Source: Saccoglossus kowalevskii
Lineage: Eukaryota > Hemichordata > Enteropneusta > Harrimaniidae
Direction: 5' to 3'
DNA: 64,000 nucleotides
NCBI RefSeq assembly: GCF_000003605.2
Contig: NW_003105106.1
Span: 205,310 to 269,309, forward strand
The notes under the pieces were generated by a model. The model was given only the letters and a program-made list of their open reading frames with translations, searched no databases and was not told where the DNA came from. The position numbers and the translations under genes were made by a program. Each line of letters opens with the position of its first letter. Position 1 is the stretch's first letter. Below, one piece after another: positions 39,242-51,560 of this stretch.

Positions 39242-40243
39242 TCAATCATTAGAACTATGGTGGGCGTGTGTGCTATTGAACGGACTGACCTTGTTGTCTT
39301 TTCGACAAAATAATACTAAAAATCCATCGCGAAATTGACGGTTCCTCAATGCATATATGAATGGATTGATGCATGAGTTGCTGAATGCTAGAACAGTGAA
39401 CACTCTGTAGACAGCGTCCTCTTGGTATATGGGTGCGCCAAATCCGAAACTGGCCAGGAACATGATCTGACTCGGCGTCCAGCACACGAAGAACGTGACC
39501 ACAACAATACAAAGCATTTTGATGACTCTCCGCCGCGCTACAAGCATTTCTAAGTCACGTTCCTTGTTAACGTCAGTGGAACGTTGCAGGTTTGAGGTGT
39601 CGCGTTTCAGGGACGAGATAATGCGTAGATATGCGTACGTCATGAAACACAAAGGTGCGATGTAGGTGCACATGAACCATACGAGACAATTGACTGCTGC
39701 TCCCGTTGCAGTGGACCAGTATATCGTACAGTACTCACCGTCGTAATCATATATAACGAAGGAAAATATTTGTAGACATAGTGAGAAAGACCAGGACAAA
39801 ACAATGATAATAATTGCTTTTTCTGCGGAGAAATAGGCTTGATAGCGAAAGGGGTATACGATAGCAAGGTAACGCTCGAGTGTGACACCGACTAGGTTGA
39901 ATGTTGAGGCCGCAACGCTGATCCAAAAGAAAACCTCGGAATAAATAAATTTGCAAAACAATATTCCGCCAACCCCGGGTGGTACTGGTAGCATCAGTAG
40001 TGCACGTTGTGAAACTAGGGTGAGAGAAGCCATAAGATCAGCCATTGCCAAGCTGATGATAAAGTAATTCGTGACAATCTTACGCAGACGGCGGAGACCA
40101 AGAAACACCAGACACACAGTCGCGTTACCCAGAATACCAATAACACCGAAAGCGATAAGTGAAGCGTCAACAACATCCCATGTTACCGTACTGCCGGTTA
40201 CCTCCTGATTCAGGGTAGTATTAGACGTTACATTGAAAGCCAT
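39242..40243 (-). CDS. Class A (rhodopsin-like) G protein-coupled receptor, probable peptide receptor
   Basis: A complete single-exon receptor of 333 residues in the plasma membrane. All class A landmarks are present: two N-glycosylation sites near the N-terminus (N4, N8), N40 in TM1 (GN motif), LAMAD with D69 in TM2, C97 at the top of TM3 pairing with C172 in loop 2, ERY at 123-125 closing TM3, W151 in TM4, P197 in TM5, CWTP at 254-257 in TM6 and NPFIY at 293-297 in TM7, then a short tail with a possible palmitoylation Cys at 313. Length and motifs are intact, so it should be functional. The overall pattern resembles neuropeptide receptors (galanin/allatostatin/QRFP-like), but the ligand cannot be told. 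The ATG has a fair Kozak context (G at -3 and +4). A strong acceptor lies about 30 nt upstream on the minus strand, implying a spliced 5' leader. Its base composition is richer in GC than its surroundings. Confidence 0.95.
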   Translation of the reverse strand: MAFNVTSNTTLNQEVTGSTVTWDVVDASLIAFGVIGILGNATVCLVFLGLRRLRKIVTNYFIISLAMADLMASLTLVSQRALLMLPVPPGVGGILFCKFIYSEVFFWISVAASTFNLVGVTLERYLAIVYPFRYQAYFSAEKAIIIIVLSWSFSLCLQIFSFVIYDYDGEYCTIYWSTATGAAVNCLVWFMCTYIAPLCFMTYAYLRIISSLKRDTSNLQRSTDVNKERDLEMLVARRRVIKMLCIVVVTFFVCWTPSQIMFLASFGFGAPIYQEDAVYRVFTVLAFSNSCINPFIYALRNRQFRDGFLVLFCRKDNKVSPFNSTHAHHSSND

Positions 40244-40700
40244 GCCGTAAACGAATCTATCTGTCTGTCTGTAAAATAATTTTGAATCTGTTCAATGAGA
40301 AATAATTAAGAACTTTAACGCAGTATATCAAGTCGTATCGTCCGATATGTGAAGTAGCTCTATAAAAGATGTCAAGTCCAACTGTTACAGAAAATGTTTA
40401 GATATTTCCACTACGTAACTGTACGGAGTTTCGCGCATAATCGACAGGCATGCGTGCATCAGTGAAACTGTCGTGTTTGCCAAGATACGACGCCGGAAAC
40501 AGTCCTCACCACATTCCGAAGAGAAATAACATCAGTGCTAGGAAGGAAAAATGATGATACAAGCGCGTAACCAGAGAAACGAAAAGCTACAATAGACGAC
40601 GCTGACACGTGATATGCTATCGCGAATCATGGAATCATGGACAACGCCCCCATATGTGACGTCATGATTGAAAGCTTGCTTCTCCGATAAAAATATTACA
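40244..40700 (-). promoter_or_regulatory. Probable 5' leader intron and upstream region of the GPCR gene
   Basis: On the minus strand a pyrimidine-rich acceptor (ttattttacag) ends about 30 nt before the ATG, so the coding exon probably starts with a short stretch of 5' UTR. Further upstream, a full CRE (TGACGTCA, 40657-40664) lies about 410 bp from the ATG in a locally CpG-richer region. The transcription start is unknown. An open frame within this stretch (40538-40879, minus) has no features of a real protein. Confidence 0.4.
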
Positions 40701-43700
40701 TATCCTCGTACATGACAAACACAACTGTCGATAGAAGTGAAAGATTTGGAATATTTAATAATGAGTTTAGCAAATTCCTTACTATGGCTGTCACGACGAA
40801 TTATCGACGTTAAACATAATAGTACTAGAACCATGCCAGTTCCTTGGCGACACTGCATCAAGGAAATGGTGCTTGCCAATGATTTTTTTTTTCAAATATT
40901 AACTGACATGTCATGTCTAACTCAATAACTATCAGGCAACACACAAAATCAACAAATGTTGACCCCACTTTGACAGACCCCGATTCATAGTGCATTAGCG
41001 AATTAAAAAATAAAGGTGTGTGCCTCTAATATCTCGCTATTCTCGGGGGAAAACAAACAAACAAACAAAAGTTAACCATTCAAGTCAATCCCGAACATAA
41101 AGGGTACACCTTAATTAGTTTTCTTTCCAAATAAACATGTGAGGAAATATAGTTTAGTTCAAACAAAACGGGTGGCAAATGTGGCGCACAGTCAAGGGAT
41201 ATGTATTCAGGTTTCGTTTTGATTAACATCACAACATTCAATTAAAGGTCGATAGTTGGTTTTCGCGCTGTTAATGAAAAATTCAAAACTGCATTGAATA
41301 GTTGTGCTATGATGGGTAAAATAACTTGTAAGGCTAATCATACCAATAGCAAGCCAATCAGAGTTCCATCAATGCCTAACTGCTCACGGGATTTCCTGTT
41401 CCCAAAACTCCCAGCATATATAGACAACGCCGTTTTGTATGTGCTGCATTAAAATGCCCCAACAAACGCTCGACTTTTAGTTGTTAGCTATCTGGGCTTC
41501 TTTTAAATTAGATATACCGTAAGTGGCTTTCCGTCGTGATCCGCTGGCTATAGATTAGATCGAAATGAACGATGATGTGACATATATGTGGTCCGCGTGA
41601 TAGTGTAAGCATGTTGAGTTGGAATTGTTTCAGTATGAATGACTCACTCGTTTATAGTCCCGATGACACGTTAATGGACATTTCTCAATTTGTTTCAGAT
41701 TAATGAATATCCCAATACAGGTGTCGTATATTTCGATATACGTGTTGTCTCCGTATGGCTAGCCACATGCATTATTCACAGCCACATACCTTGATAGACA
41801 CATAGGGGGTTAATTGGAATTTCTTGGGCTATACTACAAGTTGATCGATCGTTTAAGATTCAGTATGGAGTTTTAGAAGCATAAAGTCTCGATCAATCCA
41901 AGCTAAATGCATGCCACTAGGTTTTATACAAAAAGACAATTCATGACGCAAGGATCGATGATGTCCATATAATAACATTGCGCGCGTGTAGACGCGTATC
42001 GTAAATTTCTTTGCATTCATTCCTCCTGGGACCATTAAAAAATAAGACTATTGCAATTATTGATAGTATATTACAATTGTCGTGTAATTGATTAAAATTC
42101 ATTTGTGTCATTATCGACACAGTGCTGGGAATACTGATGCGGCTCTCTATGCCAGATAATGGATTCGGTTAATGCGTATGCAGAGAAGAAACGCTCGAGC
42201 ATCTGGTATGTCAAATTGTGATGCATTAAGCAGTAACTATTTTGTGGTACTGCACTCTAATCAATAATTCAGCTGTGGATAAGCATTATTGCAACTGTTT
42301 GAATCACTATTCACGTTTTGGATTCTGAATAGCATTTTTCAATCGACATACATGAATTATTGACAGGGATGATTAATTAGCATGGTACATCATTCAACAA
42401 AAAACTAAAAGTACCAACCATTACAAAGAAAACAAAGTCAGCGAAGTTTAGATTGCGCATTTACTGAAGTCAAGGGTCAAGGTTTATAAGAGGCACGTTT
42501 TCGATAAATTGGGGGTTATTCGCGGAAACTAGCAGACTGATCTATTTATTTGTGTTTAGTACGATAAAACACATTCAATTAATATCCGCGAGTGTGTGTA
42601 TTACGAGGCAACTGCCGTATACATTATGTATGTATATACTCGAACTAGTTACAATGTGTTTATGATAATAAACGCCATAGTTACGGACCGCATTCTGTTA
42701 AGAGACCGAAGGGTGCTTATGATAGGCTGTTTATGAGACGCTGACTTTCGATTGAGATGTTGATATGACCGACTTATACCACGACAAAAGCGGTACAACA
42801 ATCAGCTACTTTGTCCCATAAGGATTAATTAACACACACTCAGAATGTATGTTTAACGCGCTGTCGTCTGCTCATTACGTATTCAATGCATACCACGTGA
42901 CATTGAGAAGACCTTTCCAATGAGTCTATAGTATCGAGAAACCCCGAACGGCCAATCCTCAAAAGCTCTAAATGATGAGGTTGGTACTGGCAGTTTGAAC
43001 GCCAACCAATTATTTAAATTCCCAATAATTGAGAAACAAACATCTCCTTTTCGTCTACTGTTGACAATTAGTGCAGTAGTACCCAATGTGCATGCTCTGA
43101 TTTACAATAACAGCTCATAGGTTTATATGTACAGAAAAAATACAATGCATTTTTATAAGTTATGTAGCGATTACACTGTATGGAAACATGTATCATTCTG
43201 TTATACATAATTTGTGTGAATGCTCCGAGTCTGACCATTTCCTCTAGTATAGCACATTTCTCTACTACTGTACACATTGGCTTATGTATGTGTGTAAATG
43301 TACTTTGTCTCATGAATAATGTTATATGTCCACTATACTTTAATGAAATCCATAATGACTATTGATTTTCGATTAGTCGATGGGCACGTTAAACATTAAA
43401 CGTTAAACATGACAGAACAGCTTCGGTGTGATAGTTATTTTTAAAAAAATTATGAAAATCGATAATGTACAATGTTTGTTTATCCGAATCATGTATTTCC
43501 AAAGCTAATATCATTTATTGTATAGGTTAATCAATAAACAGTTAGTCTGCTGAAAATGGAATGCTCAAACAAATCACTGGTTAATATTTATTATTTCTAA
43601 ATTTGCGTTATGTGTGCAACATCATGTCAGTTATTGCGAATAAATCACAGATCTCTGGCATCAACTTTTCTTTTGAATAAATACAAAATGTGACGATGTG

Positions 43701-46700
43701 ATTCACATGAAACGTGACTAACAACTCAAATGAACCAAATACTATTGCATAATTGGCTATTTAATTTTGTTTACAAGTAATGAAAAAAAGCTATGAAGAT
43801 CATTCTATAATTTTTGAAAACACGCCTTCAGCAACTTGTCATTATTAATTAAAACAACTGAATAGCCGTTGTATGTGAGTTCAACGGAAAGTATAGTTTA
43901 AGTGACATGTGTTTAAATTGATGACTTACGATAAATATATGTTGGAGTACGCCGTCTTGTTTATACAAATGATTATAAATATTAAAGTACCTGATGTGTT
44001 CCCAGACACATGAAAATCTGAGAGGATGTAGTAGAGGTTAATGTGTTAGCTTGAATACAATACATAGATATAATAGTATACTGCATGCTTAATTGGACAT
44101 TACTAGTAAGTCTGACTTCCATGTGTGTCATTCAATATGTAGCATTGACATTTAATCTGTGACATTAACCGACGTGTGTACGTGTAGTATTTTAGAGTGC
44201 TCCAACGGTTCTTTGTTGTAGTGGGACATATAAACAATACATACAATGGCAATCCGAGGGGGAGTGGTTGAATCGACAACCATGCAGAAGATAGATCAAA
44301 TTATCATCAGATAATGACTGAATTATACGGAAAGCTACGTATACAAACTAATGTAAGCTATTACGTAGAGAGAAACTGAAACAATTCATAATCTTGTGAA
44401 TATATTGTCCAGCAAAAACGACGTCATTCCATAAAGCGATTTAAGACTGGCATTGCAGTATTGTTGTGATATATAAATCAGTTATCGCGAAATAAATATC
44501 GAATCTGTATGCTAACTGTCGCAGTAATATGCCAGAAACTGCCATTATGCAAATTCCCGATTACTGCACAATCTAATGCTTTGCAAAGTTTCCATTTCAG
44601 CGAGTATTGCATAGTGATACTGATTGCATAATTGATACATACATATTGCTGACAAGGCGAAGACAATATTTCATACATTTTAAAAATGGTTGATTTGTGA
44701 ATAATTGGAGCATATTTTTTTTTACAAATAAGTGGAACGTACATTCACATATTGCGAATGAGCCACAGATAACAATAACGGTATCGATCTGGCAGTGAGC
44801 AAGAAATAAGACCCCCGTCATTAAACTGTATCATAATTTTAGTTTTACATGGATAAACACTTTGCTGGCATTGGCAACCTCTGTGACAGTAGTTAAGACT
44901 ATTTATTAAACGCATCGTTGAATGCGTTGAAGAATATGTAGCTCGATATCAACATTAACCACACTTTTCATCACACTTGAATAACGATGAATGAATTATT
45001 GACGAACACAACATAATTTAATAGGTAATAGTTATGTTTAAAGGATTATTTTAATCGATAAAATCATGAGAAAAAACAGCTGAGTGTATCTATTCAAACG
45101 AACAAATTAATGCTATAAAGAATACAATAATATTACTACATAATAAAGAGGTCATACATAACGTCTAAGTATTAACGTAAATTATATATACAACTTTATA
45201 TTGATGATTAGAGCCACCCGAACCAATGTATTGAGAGATGATTGTGTTTACGGATGAATGTCAGTCATTTGTTTGCAGTAACTAGATAACAAAGCAAACA
45301 TCTTTGAATTTGTCATTGTAAAATGCGTTAAGAATTGTGTGACATGAGAATAACGTATAAATATACATGTGAATTCACATTATGTTGGGAAAGATTGTCC
45401 AATTTCCTCACTACTCCGTGTATATTATTTATAGAAACAGCACAAAGAATCGATAATTGCATATCCTTTGCAGAATGCGATATTCAGATCTTCCTTTTAT
45501 TCATACATGTGTATCTGTTCTACGTCAATTGGAGTGTTGAAAATACAAACACCGCAGGAGCGCGATTTAAATACGTACCCCGTCGCTTATGAACTTCTTG
45601 CAAACTATATGTATTTTTATTTTTATTTAACTCGGTAGTATTCAATTATACATGTCAAGGTCAAACAAAACTGGAAGGCGGTTAATTTGGGGATAACAAT
45701 CGTACACCCAATTTCCTAACACAACATTATTGTGTAGAAATTCTAAAGGTCAAAACATATTCCCAAAAGTAACCTCAATCATGCGTAAATTTAACAAGTA
45801 AAAATACATATGCATTCAACCACCTAATTATACCACAGAACCTAATCTGAGCCGACGCCTAATCCTAGCACAAGTGTTCATTCTTTCATTTATTTTCACG
45901 TCTATTTGGCAATAATTGCAGCTTTTGTGCAAGTTGTTGCTTGTAATAATAGGTGTTTATTGCAATCCTATCTGAATCGGTGTAGGAATATATATATATC
46001 GTTAGAAATAAACTTCATGAAAACAGGTCTGCGTTGGCATGTTCTATAGTCTATGACGTGAACCTTTGTCCCATTTGGCATTTACTAATGTATTTATATG
46101 CATGGTGTGATATTGCTTGTGTTTCTCCTATAGCATGCAACATCTCTTACTTCTGAACATATCCGGTTCCAAGATAAAGACATTGTAGTTCATATCTGTC
46201 ATCTAAACACAATACATCTGTTAAAAATGTTTAACTTAAATTCATGTATATTTTTCAATAGGTTCAGCCGGACGAGGTAAACCTTATAAAGTTATACGAT
46301 CTGTCGGCTAATCGTATCATGAATGATCATTCTATTCACATGTCATGAGATCGGCCAGCCTAATTGGCATTAATTACTGTTTATGTGGGGTGCTTCTGTT
46401 AATAACAGGTTTTAGACCGTGGGATTTAGTATAAATCTTTCCAAATCAATGAAAGATAGAAAACCGTGAATAGTAGCGATAATCTGAGAATGGGTCAATT
46501 GGGATCGGGGTCAATAATCACTCTCGTGTTTTCTATCGAGCTGTAGCATAAACTTTTCTTTTTTTCGGAAATTGCATTTACTTCGGATCCCCTGTTAATT
46601 AACCCATGTTACTTCAGTGACACCAAGTGTGCGAAGCATATATAACGGATCAGCACATTCGTTTCTACGTACATACACCTTGCATACGGTTCTACCTTCA

Positions 46701-46900
46701 TATATATACAAATGGAAAATACACATGTTTTTACTACTAGCAGCAAGCAACACTATTAATGTTACACTGATCATGGAGATATAAACAGAAGGAATCACAA
46801 CTGGTTTAAGATCAAAGGTTCCATGATCATTTCCGCCGTTTACTCAGTAATTATAATGTTTGCTTGTTAATCTAGCAGCAAACAAGAAGTTATCAAAATA
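40701..46900. other. Gene-free AT-rich stretch
   Basis: About 6 kb with only short open frames (under 90 codons), none with a domain or credible splice context. No tRNA, satellite or transposon of known type was recognised. Confidence 0.5.
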
Positions 46901-47232
46901 ACATACTGTAGGACGGGGAATTTTCACGCAATGAAATTTTTGCGTGAATGAAAAATGCGTCTAATTTGCGTTTTCTTTGTAGATGAGTTATTTCAACTTT
47001 ATTATTCAATGCCTGTTACTAATTCCATGGTGGTTTATAGTTCCATGCTAATTCACACATTAAAAACTAGTGTTACACTTCCACTAGCCAACACACGTCC
47101 GAGGATTATCGCTAAATTGTTACTGCAGTTCACACTCACCGCGGCAACCATTTTGTCAAATAACAAATACGGAAAACAATGCATCGTTTTTTAGACACTC
47201 GTCACGTCAGAAACTGCGATTACCCGAAAAAC

Positions 47233-47560
47233 AAAAAAGCCCTGGCAATATTTGATGTATCCAGAGCACATCGATGTGGAGATTTTTTTTAAAAAACTAC
47301 ACGACAACAACATCGCGACTGTGTTTGTTCCGGCATGCTGTACCGATCGGTTGCAACCCCTTAGGCTTATCGTCAACAAACCTTTCAAAGACTCGCTGAA
47401 ATCTAACTTTCAATCGTTGTACACCGTATTTTGAAGGGACTGCAGACGGGGGCTGATATTTCTGATGTAAGCATAACGGACGTACTTCGGGAGTCCTCGG
47501 TAATATTCGAAAACCTTCTGGCCGAAGGTCATTGTTTAAAAATGCGTCACTGAAACACGT
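47233..47560 (+). mobile_element. Fragment of a pogo/Tigger-type (DDE_1) transposase
   Basis: This decayed piece comes from the catalytic domain of a Tc1/mariner-superfamily pogo/Tigger transposase. An upstream frame reads LAIFDVSRAH, matching the second catalytic Asp region. After a frame change in a T8/A6 run, a frame continues with KLHDNNIATVFVPACCTDRLQPL and VNKPFKDSLKSNFQS (47285-47423), the block that carries the third acidic residue. That Asp of QPLD is Arg here, so the enzyme is dead. A further shift leads to KGLQTGADISDVS, which also fits the family. No terminal inverted repeats were found. Coding-like sequence continues to about 47670 and may be the rest of the element. Confidence 0.75.
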
Positions 47561-48499
47561 TCACGAAAGCGAAGTCGATGATTCTTTCAATTCAGCTAAA
47601 GTAAATGAAATTGAAAAAGTCGTGATTGAAGAGGATATATTTTGTCTCAAAACCGCGACGCCTGGATAATAGCGAAAGATGTACCCGGTCTTGCAATACC
47701 AAAAAAAAACTCGAAACAGTTCAAGTTTCTGTCGTTTACTGCATGCGCGGAGTACTCCGAAGAGACATAGTTTTAACACCATTGCAAAGATTGTAAAGTA
47801 GGCATCAAATTTAACAAAAATATAAGTGCGCCAATTTGCTGCAACTCTGCCAAAACAGCCGTTGAAATGACCAATAAAAATTCCACGAAAAAAGCGGAAA
47901 AACAACGTAACTTACTGATAGATCGGCCGATTTTAAAAATTCAAACATGAATAAACTTGTCATAACAATGGCATTCATTTTAGACGCATCGCGCAGGTAA
48001 ATTTACTCATATTCTCGTAAAACAACGCATAGCAACCGAGAAATAGATTATTCATCAATCAAGTGATTAACGACAACCTGCTGTTATAGTGACACACGGA
48101 AATTTGTTAAATGAACCCCGAGAATACTTGTGAATTGGTTTTCAAGACACGTATTAACGGCGAGACATACTGTGTACGAGTTGGATTATCGCAGGGTTGA
48201 TGCACCGTAACACATCAAGGTAAAAAAAATAATGGTTTGCATATACGTGTCACTATATCACGTGACAATGGTACATGTCATTCACAGTAGTGATGTTTAG
48301 TATTGATATGGTATCGTGCCATTTTTATTTCGGCGATAGGATATTTTCAGACTGGGTAACAACACTTCCTGGAATGATGCAATAATACTAGCTTGTGTTA
48401 ATCGACGGAAAGTTTATTCGAAAAAGTATATCGATAGATAGGGTTACATTACTTCCGAATAGTAATACACGTCAGCGTCAAGCCTTATTATATTATCCC
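47561..48499. other. Tail of the pogo-like element and spacer
   Basis: The first 100 bp has an open plus-strand frame rich in Glu, Asp and Lys, plausibly the C-terminal region of the transposon. The minus-strand open frame over the same bases is its shadow. Beyond about 47950 I see nothing identifiable. Confidence 0.35.
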
Positions 48500-48800
48500 A
48501 ACATTTCAATTGCCCGAATTCGTCGTTCCGATTGGCCGAGAGCGTTCTTTGTTTAATTATGCATACCGCGGATTACTGTGTTTAGAAGTAGGCCCCACAC
48601 GCGAATGACACACGGAATGGTTAAAACCTTCCGTTAACTAAATCTACAATCGGCACGTAATCACAACTCTCAGGTTCAAGAGAAAGGTATGGGAAACACA
48701 ATGTTTCAGAATTACGCAAGCGGCGACAAAAAAATCGTTGTCTTCTGCATGCGCAGTGGCTGGCTTGAGAACCCGGAAGTTTTGCTACGCTCGTGTTTAT
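48500..48800. promoter_or_regulatory. CpG-richer promoter-like block with CCAAT, NRF1 and ETS motifs
   Basis: Within 250 bp lie an inverted CCAAT box (ATTGG, 48531-48535), an NRF1-like GCATGCGCA (48747-48755) and an ETS site CCGGAAGT (48773-48780), in sequence with more CpG than its surroundings. In animals this combination is typical of TATA-less, often bidirectional promoters of housekeeping genes. I could not identify the transcript it would drive. The plus-strand open frame beginning at 48793 is short and unrecognised. Confidence 0.35.
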
Positions 48801-49091
48801 ATGTCGTGAACTGACCAGAATCTCGTGTTTTTACTCGCTTCTTGAGTGGTTATTTCATAATTATCATATTAGTCGTAAATGTAGTATCGTAAAATTACGT
48901 TTTCTCTGTTCTTTTGACACTCGGGGTTGGCAATCTGATAACAAGATTATCACAATATATTATACAGCGGGCTGTTATTCGTGACGTCATGGGTTGTATT
49001 TTTCACTCACGCTCGTGACGCCACTCTTATCGACCAGCTTTGTGTACAAATAATATAAGGTGACAACCTCATAGTATAGCAGCAAACATAT

Positions 49092-49123
49092 ACGCGCGCG
49101 CTCGCACACACACACACACACAC
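49092..49123. repeat. (CG)n/(CA)n microsatellite
   Basis: A short alternating CG run passes into about ten CA units. It is purely purine-pyrimidine alternating sequence, the kind able to adopt Z-DNA. Confidence 0.9.
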
Positions 49124-49330
49124 GTCTTACCATCGCATGAGAGTAACTTTTAATATATTAGTAGTTGCGCTATGTTTGGATTTAAACGCGACTCCTTATG
49201 GGGTTGCGATTTAATTGGAATTAAAATAAACTCAACAACAATGCAATTCAACATAGAAGTGCGTTTTAATTCAAATTTTATTAAATAAAATTAGAAATAA
49301 AATTATACACCTCTGACTTAACATAAACAT

Positions 49331-49418
49331 GTTTGCGAAGCTTAGGGTTCGTAAAAGAAGGAGGTATGCATAATACTTACTCCCCCCCCCCCCTTTACTA
49401 ACCTTACGCTACGCAAAC
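49331..49418. repeat. Imperfect inverted repeat around a poly-C run
   Basis: GTTTGCGAAGCTTAGGGTTC plus GTAA (49331-49354) pairs with the segment 49395-49418 at about 20 of 24 positions. The 40-bp loop ends in a run of 13 Cs. It could be a remnant of a small palindromic element or a hairpin. Confidence 0.6.
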
Positions 49419-49708
49419 TTGGCTTAAATATTAATAAAAATAGTGAAGGTCGTCACTTAGTAGGTTTGTCGTCACTTGGTATGTGGAAGTTAAATGGAAC
49501 TCGTCACAACGACAAACGCTCGTACATGCATACACTCCAGCCAGTTCGCATTACCTCGCCCAGTGAACTTCAAACTACAAATTCGACGCTGATGATTTGG
49601 ACAGCATACACAAAATGTCGTGTTAGCTGTCCTGTAGCAAGTACTCATTGTATTGGCAAAGGATATGCGATCTACTTTAGTTAATTAAGTAATCAGCCAG
49701 AAGCAATG

Positions 49709-50023
49709 CTAAATAGATTCATTATAACGCCCGCGATAATTAGTAAGATCAACATGAAGTTTTAATTTCAAACTATCATTGTCATTGCAATACCAATTGT
49801 CACACGGTGTCGTTCGGGAACAAGTCGTCTTTCCATTAATTAAAACTACTTTCCACGAACGATTACTAAAACTGTCCGGAATGAACTTGTCACGTACATA
49901 AGTGTGTACTAGAAGATGACTGATATGAATTATCTTTTGTTGATAAGACAATCCATTGCCGTACACTAAAGTATCTGGTGTGGGAGGCAGTATTACACAC
50001 AAACTACCGTTTTCAACAAATGC
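49709..50023 (-). CDS. Unrecognised coding-like minus-strand frame (105 codons)
   Basis: This frame is open from just after a TAG (50024-50026) to a TAG stop at 49709. It has amino-acid usage typical of real protein rather than AT-rich noise: mixed polar and hydrophobic residues, four Cys in the second half (CSRTTPCDNWYC) and the N-glycosylation sequon NRS. No start codon is obvious, and the bases preceding the frame on the minus strand end in 'acaatag', which could be a weak acceptor. It might be an exon or a fragment of a gene carried in by a transposon. No family is recognised. Confidence 0.3.
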   Translation of the reverse strand, partial: AFVENGSLCVILPPTPDTLVYGNGLSYQQKIIHISHLLVHTYVRDKFIPDSFSNRSWKVVLINGKTTCSRTTPCDNWYCNDNDSLKLKLHVDLTNYRGRYNESI

Positions 50024-50026
50024 CTA

Positions 50027-51110
50027 TTGTTGCACGAATTCTAACTAAATTACAAAAAACAGATAGTAGTAGCAATGAGAATATGGTTTTCCATATCTTC
50101 TTTCGTATGCAAATGTAAATACTCGTACTTATAATCAGCTATATAGTATTGTATAGTTCCTATAATGAATGATGATAAGTACGTTATATAAAGATAACAT
50201 ACCATGACCACACAATAGAGCGTCAAATGTGTCACCATACTATTTGCCTTTATTGCGGTGTTGTATCATTTCGCACGTAGAGGTGTTGTTAGTGGAATGT
50301 AGTTATATTTTAACACAAGTAAGCCCCATAGTTTTCAATCGATATTGACAAAAAATTACCATAAAAAGGAAATTGATTCTAGAATGGTATACGACAAGAT
50401 CACATTAAAGGGCTAAAATTAGACTTTCTTATCTCTAGGGTATCTTTTCAAGCAATTCGTTTTGATGCGAAAAATTAGATTAAAATGGTGTCGAACAATA
50501 GTTTACAATTGATAATAGTAATGAATGTGTGTAATCAAACATCTACTAAGTAGTCAGAATGCAATTTTATTACACAGGCACGCACCAGACGCCTTCCTCC
50601 TTTTTTTTTGTTTTAACCGCTTTGACCCCAACTAATCAAGCGAATAATCAGTTCTAATAAATGCAACTCCACGCTCAATGTAATAACCTAACTCTCGCGA
50701 AATGCGCACACCTGCGACCCGATAACTGAGATTATCAGTATTGAGCCATTTTAACAACGTACGATGCTTTCATTGATCTGTGGTATATCTGGGGCGTAAT
50801 CGCGGAGAAATAATGTGCGTCAAGTTGATGGAAGGCATAGTTACGTAAATCGATTGCAAGTAACACGTACACTTGCAGGTCATACATCTCTTACTGACTA
50901 AAATGAATGGGTATGTTCCGTGTAGGAGTAAAATGACATCGTGTCATGTGGGTGGGACTGCAACATACCGAACTATAGCGATATTGCAAGCTGAACTATT
51001 TGTATTCCCGACTTTCCCTCTACTCATAATTTGGTCATAAATCACATGACAATGTCCATTGGTTTATTTTTATTTTTGTGCGTTACTGTGACCTATTTTG
51101 AGAAACTTGT
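50027..51110. other. AT-rich spacer
   Basis: Only short open frames occur and none is convincing. I see nothing else here. Confidence 0.45.
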
Positions 51111-51111
51111 C

Positions 51112-51560
51112 CTAATATTTTTCAATTCCATAGAACACATTGTTAAAGAAAATTTGCATCTTTTGACACTTTTTAAAACCCATGTGTTTTAAAGAATTCG
51201 GGTCATCAAAAAGTGACCCATCATTTGAAATATATAATTTTTCAGTCGATGTCGCCAGCCTACAATTTAAGACATGGCTTAATATTTCTGAAAAAGAAAC
51301 ATATGGCATTATACTACTAATAAAATGGTCACTGTCCACTAATTAAAATACAACCGTCATTTCCCGACAATTGGCCTGGTGTCCCTGATTTTTTTAATTT
51401 TAAAATCCTTATATTGTCCATCATTAAAATTTCTGCAAAATGAATAGCTTTCGAGAATTTTTGTTTAATATGTACATTTCACCTTCGACAATTTTCGAAA
51501 TTTGCGTTGCCTGTTCTGTTCTGTGTTTGATATTCATTTTAGTCTATGACCTTGACAATA
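51112..51560 (-). pseudogene. Degenerate coding remnant, minus strand
   Basis: A 75-codon minus-strand frame (51112-51339) has protein-like composition: FSEILSHVLNCRLATSTEKL followed by a block ending in SLKHMGFKKCQKMQIFF, which is reminiscent of the last strands of a ubiquitin-like fold. Upstream on the same strand, in other frames, lie more coding-like stretches (an ISGNDG-type block near 51350-51430 and NIKHRTEQATQISKIVEGEM near 51465-51530). The frame changes between them suggest an old gene or transposon copy that has decayed, although small introns are an alternative. No family could be assigned. Confidence 0.3.

Noticed and set aside
49466-49684. Plus-strand frame with HTLQPVR resembling HTLQPIR of the hydrolase (residues 355-361)
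   Set aside because: The match covers only seven residues and nothing on either side aligns, so chance is the simpler explanation.
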